A DNA stretch of 64,000 nucleotides from Vishniacozyma victoriae (GCA_017654735.1 JADPYG010000088.1:2170001-2234000); one strand, 5' to 3'; numbered from the stretch's first letter, positions 23,197 to 35,255 are shown. Program-made: numbers and translations. Notes: generated by a model not told the origin, from the sequence alone.

Positions 23197-24354
23197 ATGA
23201 AACTTTCAAGCCTTGTCTACGCTTTTGCTACCTTCATGGGAGCTCTTGCGGCGAACGCCGCGGGCGACAAAGACGAAGCATCTGCCCAACATGTCACCAT
23301 CAAGGTTACTCTCCAATGCAGGGGCGATGATTGTGGTCGCCCCGCCTCTTCCCCAATCCTCACCCAGACCAACAGCACCTCATCCCCGCTCAATTACCCC
23401 GACGAATATAAAGACCCGCCAACTGACACGAAAACAATTGGTGAACTCACATTGGACAAGACGCTTGCTGGAACATTAGACTTCCGGGTTGACGGCGATC
23501 ATCTCTTCAAACCAAGTAACGTATCAGCGCACCCCCCAGGGACACTGATACCTCAGGTTTACAATCTTGCCGTGAGTACCAAGGAGAGAGACAGCCTCAG
23601 TAGCTCATGTGTAGTGTACCGTCATACTTCCCCCGAAATCCCTTCGAGACGCTATACGTGAAAAGGTTTACAATTTTGACCTTCAGAACAAGATGGAGGG
23701 CGGGCTGTGGAACGTTACGGACGGAATTCTGAAAGTGACGGACGGAATTCAAGTGAAGTGTTGGAAGTCGCTACCTTCAAGAACAGAAACGGAGCGGTGG
23801 ACAAGAGTAGATGGGAACCAGACTGAACCTGCTTTCAAACTCATAATTGGCACAAGGTGTGACGTAAATCCGGAGGCAACTGTTCCGGAAAAGGCCAAAG
23901 AAGTTGAGGCGTGTCAGAAGAACAAACAAGACCTACCGTTCATATCTTACATGAACAATGGTCTTATGGTTGTCACATCCGATGGGGACATTTACGCAAA
24001 CCTCAGCTCGGAACCACGGGCATCAGCTGGGGACATGATCCAGGTAGCACATCTCGATTTCAATTTGCCTACTCTCGACTATCCAACGCAACTGCCTCTC
24101 CCTGAAATCTTCACGATGAGCAATTATGAGGGTGAGGGGCAGAAGATGTATGACGTGAGGCATCTCTTATGGGTATATGGAGAAGCTGACCACTGTAGTG
24201 CGAGATCAGGATCCTGAACAAACCTGTACTTGAAACAGACTTAATCCAAGTGGGACAATTACATGCAATGGGCTATTTTGATATAAAATTTGGCGAGCCG
24301 GGCGGAGGTTTTGGATATTGTTACGAGACTATCCTACCTCCAATAGAGAAGTAA
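23197..24354 (+). CDS. Secreted Cys protein F, internal duplication of the cluster module
   Basis: A two-module member. Signal peptide MKLSSLVYAFATFMGALAANA precedes HVTIKVTLQCRGDDC, the first strand of module 1. Exon 1 ends at 23571 (phase 0), and exon 2 starts at 23615 with Cys (CTVILPPKSLRD). Module 1 ends at VTDGIQVKCWK. The same exon continues into module 2 (PAFKLIIGTRCD, and on to GQKMYD) and ends at 24154 in phase 0. Exon 3 starts at 24199 again directly with Cys (CEIRILNKPVLE) and ends FGYCYETILPPIEK, TAA 24352-24354. Both introns therefore sit at the same place in each module. A 21-bp direct repeat (23714-23750) encodes VTDGI twice. Function unknown; it faces the zinc-cluster regulator tail to tail. 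Confidence 0.72.
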
Positions 24355-24658
24355 CGTTGTCTTGAAACGGAGATAGTTTGGAGGAGTGTACGACCTGTCA
24401 AATAGTCAGTTAATGAGACAATGGATCGAGCGAAAGAGAAGTCGACTAGAAGGTTATCGAGTGTCGGATGTAGTAGTCTTGAGCGAAGCATTATTGAGCT
24501 TAATAGGATTTAATGTGATATCAGTTAGCGTGATCAGTTCTGAGCTTTCTTTATTGCTCTCGCTGTCAAGGCCATCGTTAGTGAAGCGCAGAGAAAATAT
24601 CAAAGAGTCTACATGAACAGTGGTGACCGAACCGGCCGTACCCCGCCGCAGGTGGCCA
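24355..24658. other. Convergent intergenic region
   Basis: 304 bp between the ends of secreted gene F and the zinc-cluster gene. AT-rich in its middle; no terminator motif, gene or repeat could be supported. Confidence 0.35.
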
Positions 24659-27600
24659 TCACAATTCCGCACCAGTAATGGAAGCCAGAATAGCCTCTGC
24701 CTGCCGAGCGATAGCAGCCCGCTCCTCCGCTTTCCGCAGTGTCTCCACCATCTCCCGATCCGCTTCCTCCCGCATCTTTTCCTCTTCCTCCATCCTCTTC
24801 TGAGCCTCCATAGCACTGGCAATACTCTCCTCCATCATCAATGTATCCTGCTCTCTCGCCCTCTCCTCCTCCGCAGCAGCCAATGCAGCTTGTGCTTCCG
24901 CCTCTTCTCGCGCAGCTTGCTCTTTGGCGGCTTGCAGAGCGAGCTCCATTGCGATGGCGTGTTTGCGGGCTTCTTCGGCTTCTTTGATGCCTTCGCGGAC
25001 TACTAGGTCGATACCTCGAGCAAGCTGGTCGATCTTAGGTGCATTGAGGGCACCGAGGGAGACGCATCCTTCAGGCAAGATTTGTATATTCCGCTTGAGG
25101 TAGAGTGCATCACACTGCTCTGGAGGAAGAAGCGTCGAGCTGATATATGAGCTTGCGTATTACAGATTGGACGAGACGACTTACCAGTACATTCCAGTAG
25201 CACGTTTGATGTGTAGCCACTGTCCGGGCGTCTTGAGTTTGTTCGCGATGACATCAAACAGTTTATCCCGTACACTCCGCAAACGATCTGCCATGGCTTT
25301 GATCTCGTTCAGCCTAGACGTTAGCGTAGAACATATCGAGATCAACAGGCGAATGTATGCCGACGGTAGCACTTGATATTAAAGCGAGAGAGCAGGTAGA
25401 CCAGGTGGCCTATGCGAAAATGAGGGGGGGGGGTGAGGGAGGAAATCCACTAGGGGCCGCTTTCTCCATCCGCAGAAATCGCCACTACCAATCTCGAACA
25501 TTGTTCAAGTATCTTATAGAAGAAGAACACTGGATGTTAGGACTCACCAAGCGGTATACAGTTTCGGATTCGACAAGATAGCATGGACAACATGAGCACC
25601 CCAAGGTGATGGATGAAGGTACATTTCCCTCGCTATTACCCGTAATTGAGAGTTGACTTTGGCTTTCTCGTCCAGGTTCTTGACGACCACCGAAACGATC
25701 GAAGGACTATCGGTGTATATCCCCATCATCTGCGGTATGAGCTATATTCAGAGTCACTTGCACTGTACTTACAGTATCAAAGCTCTGCACAAGTACCACA
25801 GGTACACCCTCGTGGATCATGAAGCGTAAGGGTTGAGCATCGCGATTGACATCACCACTGGCAAGACCTTGAGATGTCATTACGACAAGAGGTATCAATT
25901 GGCGTTCCTACCAGTCTCAGCGTCCAGTCTCATTATCATGGATAATCTTACCAAGAGGATAGTCGTCAGATGGCGCCATTGTGGAGCGGTAAATTCTGCG
26001 CCGGTGGGCGCAGACCCGCTCGCATGTAACAAGACTGCTGATCTGACAGGAGCGTACTATGATATGAGCTGACATCCCCTGCCGGTAACGCTTACCATCA
26101 AATCCTCCCTCAACCCCTCCCAATCGATCCCACCTTGTCTCTGATCGAGGAATCGAAACTGCCGTATCTCCATACCCGACGCTTTCAAGGAGACAAGATC
26201 TTCTGGCAAGGTAGGGTTCGGCACATATATCGCCCGTCCATTTGCAGTCGGCGGAAAGCGTGCAAGGAATGATGAAGCGAGATTCATTGCTCCGGTCACC
26301 GAGTATGACTGAATAGAGCAGATCTGTATATCAGCACCTCGGTCAAACGAGAAAACGAGAGTTGACATACCCGGTCCTTGCGATATGCAGGGCTTTCTCC
26401 GCCATATGCCAGTTTGTTTCCGACATCCAAGAAAGTCTCGAGACCTTGTATCGGTAGAGGATCGAGTAGAAGTATACGTTCGTTCCGTAGTTGCTTCTCC
26501 ACATGCCGCACAGTTGGAGGAATAAAGATCTTGCCGCTGTCCTCTCGGAATCCGGGTAATGTCAGATCAATCTTGCTTGATGAAGCCTCGGCGTTCTGGG
26601 GTGATTCGAATATTGGTATACTAGATGATCAGCTACGTCGTTGTCTATGATCCTGCCGGACTCACCCGTCAGTGGTCGCTTGAGGGACCGTCGACCAAGC
26701 TCCTTGACCATCCTCCGGCTCTTCTGCAATCTCTTCCGCCTCTCTTGCTTTTGCTTGGCCGGAAAGCTGACTCGTCAGCTACCAGGACATAGACACGGGT
26801 AGGTCAGCTTACCTGCTGCAGGACATCCATCAACAGCGAGTTCTGAGCTTCAGACGACATTCCCCCAATACCCGACCCAATGGAGCTTCTGGTTAATTGG
26901 GCCAGGGCGTTCGTGGCATCCTGCGAACCGGACTGGGCTGCCCTCGTAGCCTGATGTACGGTCTCTGTCGCCATGAATGTCGCCTGGTCCGAGTCCAGGG
27001 TCAGACCGGACTTGATGAGCTGTTCCAGGGCTTGTACACGCATACGGAGCTCGTGGGTGATGTGTAGTTCGGATCGCCTGGGATTAGCAGAAGTCGTGGC
27101 ATAGACTGAGACTCACTTCTTCTTTTTCCTCATCGGGAGGATGGGTGTATCCATATGACACATACCGGGAACACCTCGCCGTATGCTACATGGTCAGCTC
27201 TGTCGGGTTTGTGAAGAGAGGGCCTACCATCGTGAGCAGGGTATATTACGATCGCACTGCTGGTCAGTCTCATCCAGGTGACCATCTCGCGCAGACTTAC
27301 GTGTTCTATTGAGAGGAAAAGATACGGTTAGTTCAAGCTTCATACACCGATAAGATACTCACGTTTCTGCAGGTCAGCCATGGACAGTGAAATTGAATGT
27401 CATGACTTACTCTTCGATGACACTCTGTACAACTCCTAGAATAGGCGTTAGCTCACGCAACGGGGGAGCTCGTCAAGGTGGCTCACAAGACAGTCCTATT
27501 CCTTTTCCGTTTCCGACGTCCCGCCTTTGACCCATCACTTTCATCCTTTGCCTCCTTTTGAATATCATCCACTTCTCGCAAATCCTCACTATCTTCCCGC

Positions 27601-28298
27601 TTATGCTGCACTCCATCCTGCCCATCTTCCGGAAACTCTTCCTCCCCCTCAGCATCGGCATCCGGATCCTCCTCGCCATCCCCATCCTGATCGTCCCCCT
27701 GGGCTAGTCTTGCCACTATCTCATGCATCTGCTCCCTCGTCATCTGCTGCGGGTCGACAGCCAAAGACGAGAAATCATGATCACCCCCAGAGCCCTCTTG
27801 ATCACCATCCTCATCCTCGTCGTCTCCGTCGCCTTGCAAGCGAGATAGCGCAGCGAGATTGGCTAGTGTATCGGGATCGAAACCTTCGCCTTCCTCCCCT
27901 GCATCGGTCGTGCCCATAAACAAGGGTTCTTCATTTGGTGCATTGGACTCGTTGTTCTCTTCGGATGGCGTATTCGTTGCTATCTCCTCAATGTTTGCTG
28001 AGATTGGAGCCTGCTCGGGGCCGACGGCAATGTGCTCGGGTGCTGGCGAAGGTGACTGAGCGGGTGGAGGTGCGGGTGGTGGTGAAGCTGACGGCGGCTT
28101 CGGTGCTGTCACTTGATCCGTCTCTTCTTCCTTCTCTGACTCCTCAGCCGCAGGGGCATCAGCCTCTGCCACAGACTGTAGCAGTGCCTCATCACCCTCC
28201 TTTATCCCATCATCTTGTTGATCATCGTTCGTACCGGCCCGCGTGTCCGGGTGGACCTCTGAATGAGCAGAATCGTGAGAAGCGGCGTTGTCGCTCAT
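24659..28298 (-). CDS. Zn2Cys6 regulator fused to a catalytically dead aspartate-aminotransferase fold
   Basis: The acidic, Pro-rich N-terminus (MSDNAASHDSAHSE, ATG 28296-28298) leads to the basic run GRRKRKRNR and a zinc cluster spread over exons 28298-27487, 27435-27411, 27366-27363 (4 nt), 27305-27301 (5 nt), 27256-27228 and 27185-27117. The spliced product has spacing C-x2-C-x6-C-x5-C-x2-C-x8-C. A helical linker (SELHITHELRMRVQALEQ) follows. The body (about 26650-25030) aligns with class I aspartate aminotransferase: LPGFREDSGKIFIPPTVR, VTGAMNLASSFLARF, ASGSAPTGAEFT, SQGLASGDVNRDA, QSFDTMMGIY, ILPEGCVSLGAL. By that alignment (porcine numbering) the PLP Lys258 is Thr (25774-25776), Asp222 is Val, Tyr225 is Ser, Asn194 is Ala, and Arg386 is Cys. 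An Ala/Glu-rich coiled coil ends the protein (TGA 24659-24661). Probably a DNA-binding regulator using the fold for dimerisation or ligand sensing. Confidence 0.8.
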
Positions 28299-28645
28299 TG
28301 GTCCTTAACGCCGATACAACGCACGGTGTTCAAGATATACTGATGGAAGCGGCTCCTCCGATGGATCTCCAAGATAGCTGTCGAGTCGGGGTAGTGCGAC
28401 TAGATATGGGTATACTATGGTTACAAGATTGGGTGTCCTACTCATAAGGTCATTCGGTGGCCCACAAATTGATTTGTTTGCTAGATTAGTATTCAGGGTA
28501 AATTAGACGTGTGAGTATATGACTAAGGTACTAAAGGGGGACTGAATTAAGTAATATAGTTACAACCTCCACTTTGGTAGTTCACCGTCATCGAGAGTTG
28601 AGGGAGTGATTAGATGCACTAGCACTACCCGTATACACCGACCAC
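28299..28645. other. Divergent intergenic region
   Basis: 347 bp between the zinc-cluster gene and the molybdopterin-domain gene. AT-rich near 28480-28560. Nothing else was recognised. Confidence 0.35.
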
Positions 28646-30774
28646 ATGCTCAGCAGGTTCTCATCAGCACACAAACTCTTGAGGACAGTCAAACCATATT
28701 GTATACATACAACACGAACATTGTTTGCTCCGATTTCACCTATCGCGCATACAACACGAACAATGGCATCCGCAAGGCAGGATATGAAAGTGACTGACCC
28801 AGCGTCGTTGCCTAATCCCCTGGGTGAAGGGGGATTCATCAAGTCAGTCTCCCGCAGCTCAGATATTCGGTCTCGCTGACGAGTCCAGAACCGCAGGATG
28901 CATCATCATTGGGTGAGCGATATGAGGTAGTTTGTGTCATGCCTAACAACCCAGGGACGAGGTTCTGAACGGCAAGACTAAGGACACCAATAGCAAGTGA
29001 GTAGTTCATCAGAAGCTGTTCTGCGGATGCAGGTCGAGCAGGATGAAAATATGGACAATCACTCGGGCACGAGGAGATTGCCAGTGCCCCTTCTCGATCC
29101 ATCAGCAGCCGTTCCACCCCACTCTTACTCCTGCTCCCACTACACCATCCCCCCAACTCCCATCCAAATCGCTACCTCACAACATCAATCTTATGAGAAT
29201 TATTCCTTAAAGAGCTTCGAGCTGACCGTCAAGCTTCCTCGCCCAATTCTGCTTCGATTTGGGCATCGAGCTGTGCGTTATTCCGTCAAATACTTCTGTG
29301 TGGTCCTGATCATCTAGCAAACGCATAGAGGTGATTGCAGACGACGAAGATGAGATGTAGGTCCTATGTCACTCTGGAAGCGCTAATCCAACAGCGTTGA
29401 AGCTGCACGCCGTATGACCAAGCAGTACGATTTCGTGGTTACCTCGGGAGGTATCGGTCCGACCCATGACGGTGAGTTCTATACTCTGTAAAACCCACAC
29501 CTTGCCATACGCGGACACAATCCTCTGCTAGTTCACCACAACCCTCTCCCCCATTCCCTTGGCTTATCACTGGTCGAGAATCTCTCTCTGGCTTCGAGCC
29601 TATTGTTCTCAGTTTCCCCCTCGTCCCCCTCCCTCTCCCACTTGCGACTTCCCCAGTACCAGCATACTTGCCTCTCAATGCACTACCGACAGAATTCGTA
29701 TATTCCGTCCCAGCAGTCCTATCCGCCTAGGGGCAGATTGCGATGTCTATACTTTTGTTGGAGACCGAGCTGAATCTCAGACATCACTTACGCCTCTCTT
29801 GGGGCAGCGTTTGATCTACCGCTCAAACATGATGACGAAGTTAAACGAAGAATGTTCGAGTTATCGTCCGATGCGAGAAAAGAGGAATTACTCAAAGCGA
29901 CGCCGGCGCAGAAGGAAGCTAGGGACCGAATGGCGCTTTTCCCAATCGCTAAGGGAGGTCACGGAGGCGACGGACAGGGTGGAGCTAGGAGCGAGCTCAT
30001 GTTTGTTGCCGAAGATAAGTGGGTTCCGGTCTTGCGACTTGGAGGAAAGGTGTGTTCGCCCACGAGTTTGACGGATCAATACTGATGGCAGCTCTGTGTG
30101 TTCCCCGGAATTCCGAGCTTGTTCCAACAGCTTTTGTTGGGCTTGACTCCCTACTTGCCTCTTCCACCAGCATCATCCAAGCCTTTCCGACATCTTATCT
30201 TTACAGAGTGAGTCCAAACATATCTCCGTTCGGCCGTTGGACTGGGAATCAAACCAATTTCGGACCTTTTACTCCCAAGTCCGGTCTACTTCGTAGGGGA
30301 GGGAAACTGGTTGGGGTGGAGCTGCCTTGTAGCGTCAGATGTCTTGCTGGGACGAGGAATGGGGAAAGCGGAGACAGCATGCCACGAGAAAGGGAGAGGA
30401 AGGGAAATACTTGAATCAGTGACCGGCGCTATGGGATTGAGCTAACATACTTAGCCAAGCAGAATCAGTGATTGCGCCATATTTGACCGAACTCCAGGCG
30501 AGGGTCAAGAAGGAAGGTATCCGAGTTGGTTCATGTAAGTTCCAGCCCTCTCACCTACTACTCTGCTGCCCAGCTGATCTCAGACCCATTCTTGTACAAG
30601 GGTGTTCACGTCAGTTTGATCGGACACGATGTCGAGAGAATCAAGGTACTAGGCAAGGAGGTGAGTACCTGTCACGCAAGCCCTCGCTGATGTAGCCAGG
30701 TCGCCCAGGAGCTGGATGGCAAGATCGTCTCCGAGGGCACACTAGGCTCAGAGAAGGGGACCGCAAAGATCTGA
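28646..30774 (+). CDS. Molybdopterin-binding-domain (MoCF/CinA-like) protein, possible dual targeting
   Basis: Related to the MoCF domain found in CinA and in the N-terminal half of FAD synthases; fungal stand-alone members lack a proven reaction. Spliced exons give [26 protein letters not shown], then the ligand loop TSGGIGPTHDD (29437-29472) and KRRMFELSSDARKEELL. Later blocks are GGKLCVFPGIPSLFQQLL and SVIAPYLTELQARVKKEGIRVGSYP. The end is GSEKGTAKI with TGA 30772-30774. From the first ATG (28646) the leader MLSRFSSAHKLLRTVK is basic and hydroxylated like a mitochondrial presequence. A second ATG at 28763 (MASARQDMKV) would give a cytosolic form. The two starts are linked by a repeated HTTRT block. 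About eight introns, one unusually long (about 30208-30460). Confidence 0.8.
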
Positions 30775-30949
30775 TTACATGCATGACTCTGTCATATATC
30801 CGACTCTTGCTTCGAGCTTATGCTTACAACTGAGCGTCCGTTTGTTCGGACCACTCAGGCGGCCGAACAAAGTGCCAAGGTCAAGAGCGAAAGACTTCAG
30901 AAGACCACTCGCCCAATTGTAGTAGATCATGCATGCATCGTAACATCCA

Positions 30950-33626
30950 TCAATCAGACTCCTCCCCCTCAATCATAGCTGCCTCCACCCTCACACTGAG
31001 CCTATCCATCTTCCGAAGCATCTTCCTAATTTCCTCCGACTCAGCTTCCACCTGCGTTTTAATAGGTTTCATGTCATTTTCGCTTTTGAGAGGTTCGACC
31101 GGTTTTGGCGCGCTTTTAGGTCCGGATTTCGCTTTTTCGACTTGCTGGCTCATCTGGAGATCAGCCGTGATCAAGGGAGCGAGTGAAGAACTGCTCACCT
31201 GACTGAACCTAGTTGACAGACTTCCTACTTTATCATGCAATTTCTCTAGCTCATCGAACCATTTCCTCTCACTCTCACTTACATCCGGTCCTTTATGACT
31301 GGCCATCGCACTGCTCAACACTCTATCCAGTCTCTCGCCCAATTCCCGCTGTTTTGTCGCGATCGCAGAAACCCTCTCGGACCCATCATCCCTTGATAAA
31401 CCCTTCATCTCGCCTCGGGCGGATTTGAGTAATTTGATTTGTCGTTGGTATTCCCTCACTTGGAGATCTAGGCGGTTCTCGACCTTTTGAGAAGCCGCTC
31501 GAATGGCTTCGGTACGTTTTCGTATGTCGACAGTGACTTCACCAAGGAGCTTCAGGTGGGCGGCAGTGATGGTCTCGACGGGTCCGCGGAGGTCTTTGTT
31601 CGCACGAATGTTTGGTGGAGTGTATTTCGTGTAAGATATCGTACCGTCAATCAAGGTGGAAATGTCGGGTTGTTTGGCTAAGAACGATCGTTCGTCAGAG
31701 GAAGGTTGGGTCGAGGGGTTATTGGTCTTTGGGGCGATGGCTGCGATGGTATGTTCGTTGGCGCGGAAGTCTAGTTCGGAAGAGGCCAATTGTTGAGAGG
31801 AGGTCAGTGCGAGGATACCGTATCCAAGCGAGATGTTGCAGAATGCAGCGGAGCCAATGATGGCTTGTGCTTGTGTTCTAGCCATCAGCTCCTGCCTGCC
31901 CAAGAGAGGTGAGGCACTTACCCATCGGTAGAGATCAGTGAAGAGACACTGCTGCCCGAGTCGTCGTTGCCGCCAAGGAGGACAGAGTCTAGTAGTGGGC
32001 GAGTGTTGATGCTTGACAAGCCTTGAGAATGTCGGACATGGATTGTGTCGGCGTACACGGCGTCAATGACGAAGGAGGGAGCCACCACAGGTTCATCGGA
32101 AGAAGCATCACTGAGGTAGACGGACTCCAGGATCGGTATCGTTGGATTAGCCTGTTGTGGGACCTGATCATTAGCGTCGTCGATCACAGACAGAACAGAA
32201 CTCACATCGTTGTCGACCCATACTGGTTCTGATACTTCCGTATATAATCCAATATCAACTCGAGAGCTAGACCAAGCTATGCTCATCACCCTAACTTCTT
32301 CGCGGGCTGTGTCCTCTTCATCGTCCCCATCTTGAGTTGGCACTTTCAAAATAGCAAGATCACTAGCGTACGTCTCTTCGTCTTCGTCGGCCTCTTGAGC
32401 TGCCGGAGTGAAGATCACAGGTCCTTGTCGTAATAAAGCTTTATGTGATCCGGTGGCAGGACCTCCTGCTGAGGTCAAGTGAGGTGGATGGACCTTGACG
32501 TTATCTCCTTTGCTATTGCGATCCGCCGGAGCCAAGCTCGACGAGCGATTGGATGATCTGTTTGGCGAGTCCTCAGTCTTGTTTCCCTCCCTATACTGCT
32601 TGATCAAACCCCCGATCCAGATATCCCAGCTGTCTGCCTGGTCTATCCCTAATCCGTCCCGACCATCTTCAGCTTTACGACGACGTTGCTTCGCATAAGC
32701 CTTTAAGCCCTGCAAGTACCTTAATGGGAGTTCGGCGCGAAGAGGTAAGATCGGGTTCATGGTGTACACATCCCCATTTGCGATGAGGACTGTGACTGTC
32801 AAGGGAGAAAAGTCGAATGTCGAGGGGGAATAGGGAGTAAAAGCGAAAGAGGTGGCGTGACGAGAGAGGGGGTCGATAGCTGTAAATTTCGATGAAGAGG
32901 CGGAAGAAGCTTGCGGTAGGAAAGTGAATGTCTGTGTGGGATCGTCAGGGCGGCGTATATCGTATTCACTATTCATTAGCTCGAACCCCTAGTATCATGT
33001 GCAGACGTACTGCAGTCGTCCGTCAGAAGTCAGGATCCAAAGTGATTCCCCTCCTTCGCCCAATGGGTGCCAGAGTAATTTGGAGATAACCACCTGAGAG
33101 CCTGAAGAATACTCGAATTCGTCAATCGCGAATGCCCTGTTCTTTAGCCTTTCACACTTGGTCTGTGACTGGGGAACATACCGGCACTCCAGCTCTCCAG
33201 AGACATCGTCACCTAGACGCAGGGTAGGAAGAACAAGTACAGCAACTTGCTTCTTGCCTACCACAGCCAGTAAACGTTCGGTCGGGTTGAGGACTAGTGA
33301 CTCGACAGGAAAATTTAGACATTCCGACTTGAGCGTCTTATATCAGCTTGTTGCTCAGTTGGGCCATGGGAGCTTACTTTATATGTCCCTACAGCCCCAC
33401 CATCGATTTTGCAAGCATCCCCAGCTAGACTACACATCCGCACTTCAGCCCCAGAAGCGACAATCAGATCCTTATCCCTCAAAATCATCCTGCTAGATTT
33501 CGTGCCGACCAAATCGGTATTTGGTCCGTCGACAAGCTCCCAATCATCTTGCTTGTCCTTGCCACTACCTGATGAGAATATCGCGTGAGCCGGTAGAGTG
33601 GCTAAGTTGATGGGGACTGAGGGCAT
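30950..33626 (-). CDS. NUP82: Nucleoporin Nup82/Nup88
   Basis: A subunit of the cytoplasmic mRNA-export platform of the nuclear pore. The N-terminal half is a beta-propeller: MPSVPINLATLPAHAIFSS, then after an intron CLNFPVESLVLNPTERLLAVVG and SKLLWHPLGEGGESLWILTSDGRLQ, the pattern that opens Nup82/88 propellers. Blades continue to about 31920. The C-terminal quarter (30950-31560) is a long coiled coil (LLGEVTVDIRKRTEAIR, ESERKWFDELEKLHDKVGSLSTRF, LRKMDRLSVRVEAAM), as needed for the Nup82-Nup159-Nsp1 assembly. Stop follows EGEESD at 30950. The order propeller then coiled coil and the length fit the family; identity to known members is expected to be low. Confidence 0.8.
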
Positions 33627-34210
33627 TGCGGTGTGCTTAGCCGCTGTTTAATAAAGTGTTGGATTGTGATGGTGGTCTAAGTTGTTTCAAGCGCGTGACG
33701 GAAGCTGTTGGGGCCCCCAAACTGGATTGAGAGGTCTACTCGAGAAGCTGAACCAGCCAGCATAGTGATTGCCACGCAGGGCATCAATCGTGAAAGGGCG
33801 CCAAGATGCTCGAGAGGTTCCTTTGCAGACGGTCGACGCCTATGCATGGGCTGGTTCACCACACAAGGTTGTGACTGAAGGCTCTCTAATTGAAGGGAAA
33901 CCATCCTAATGACTGCCATGCATCGAATCATCATGGAATTCGCTCACAGCTGATATAAAGCTGATTGTCGACAAGGCTCATAGGTCATGGACAATCCGTG
34001 GTTGATGCATACAACATTACCCCCTCTACCTATACTCTTACCTATATGATACTGCCACAAGGGATCGGGTGTGTTATAACTGTACGGGAATTTCCGGAAT
34101 TAAATGATTCCGTGGATCAGAGTGTCCTCAGTCTGCTTGCATCCCATCCAATCCGATAGCGACCATTAAACCATCATCTTAAAACAAGGTATTACCATAA
34201 TATATACATA
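33627..34210. other. Divergent intergenic region before the Rieske gene
   Basis: 584 bp between Nup82 and the Rieske gene, which are divergent. It holds short ORFs only and a TATATACATA run at about 34200-34209 just before the Rieske start. Nothing else was recognised. Confidence 0.35.
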
Positions 34211-35255
34211 ATGGCTGCCTTCTCCACTAGGATCAACCTCCTCCCTACATCCCGTACACTCGCCAGTGGTGTACCATTCGCCCCAAGGATCGCACTTGTT
34301 CACCCACCTGCTTCCCACGGTCACGGAACTCATGGACCTAGGAGCGATGCTCCTCCCAAGTGGACTGGATCGCAGGGTGGATTCGCTTCTCACTCCAGGA
34401 TCAACAGTGAGTATACATTTCATGGTTGGAATATGGAGAGAAAATATGGTTGGAACGGGAATTCGCGTCATCGATCGGATTGTTGGGGGCTTGGAAAAAG
34501 ACTGAGACAAGAGGGATGAAAGCTGACTGTTTAGCCCCACCCACCGGTATCTTCCAGCAACGAACTTTCTCTACCACTCCTTCCCGCCCTATCGAGGCTC
34601 CATCCCGTGTTGGAGGTGTCCCAGATTGGTCCGCTTACCAGTCTTCCGGCAAAGGAGAAAACACTCGAACTCTATCATACTTCATGGTCGGATCCCTCGG
34701 TGTTCTAGCCGCTTCCGGAGCCAAGTCAACCGTCAGCGATATTCTCAGTAACATGGCTGCTTCTGCGGATGTTTTGGCTTTGGCCAAGATCGAGGTCGAG
34801 ATGGGTTCCATCCCAGAGGGTATGTCGTCGATCTTGAAAGCTGGAATATGGCAACTGACGTTATAGGAAAGAACTTGATTGTCAAGTGGCGAGGAAAGCC
34901 CGTTTTCATTCGACACCGAACCGAGGACGAGATCGCCGAGGCACGATCAGTCGACACAAAGACTCTACGTGATCCCCAGACCGACGAGGACCGAGTTCAG
35001 CGAGGAGAGTGGCTTGTCATGTTGGGTGTCTGGTATGTCCCACTAGCCTTGATTCATGGGTTGATACTGACCTCTAGCACCCACTTGGGTTGTGTCCCTA
35101 TTGGAGAGGCTGGAGATTACGGAGGATGGTTCTGCCCTTGTCACGGTTCCCATTACGATATCTCTGGTCGAATTCGACGAGGTCCCGCTCCTCTCAACTT
35201 GGAGATCCCAGAGTACGCTTTCAACGACGATGAGGAGAAGCTTGTCATTGGTTAG
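34211..35255 (+). CDS. RIP1: Ubiquinol-cytochrome c reductase Rieske iron-sulfur subunit
   Basis: The 2Fe-2S subunit of mitochondrial complex III, passing electrons from ubiquinol to cytochrome c1. The leader [20 protein letters not shown] is a mitochondrial presequence. Then [12 protein letters not shown] (processing region), the membrane anchor [18 protein letters not shown], and the flexible hinge [15 protein letters not shown]. The soluble domain has [16 protein letters not shown], and both cluster motifs are intact: CTHLGC (split by an intron at about 35032-35078) and CPCHGSHYD. The end is [14 protein letters not shown] with the stop at 35255. Three introns. All ligands are present. Confidence 0.97.

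Noticed and set aside
24620..25006. Plus-strand Leu/Ser-rich ORF
   Set aside because: Antisense shadow of the Ala/Glu coiled-coil end of the zinc-cluster gene.
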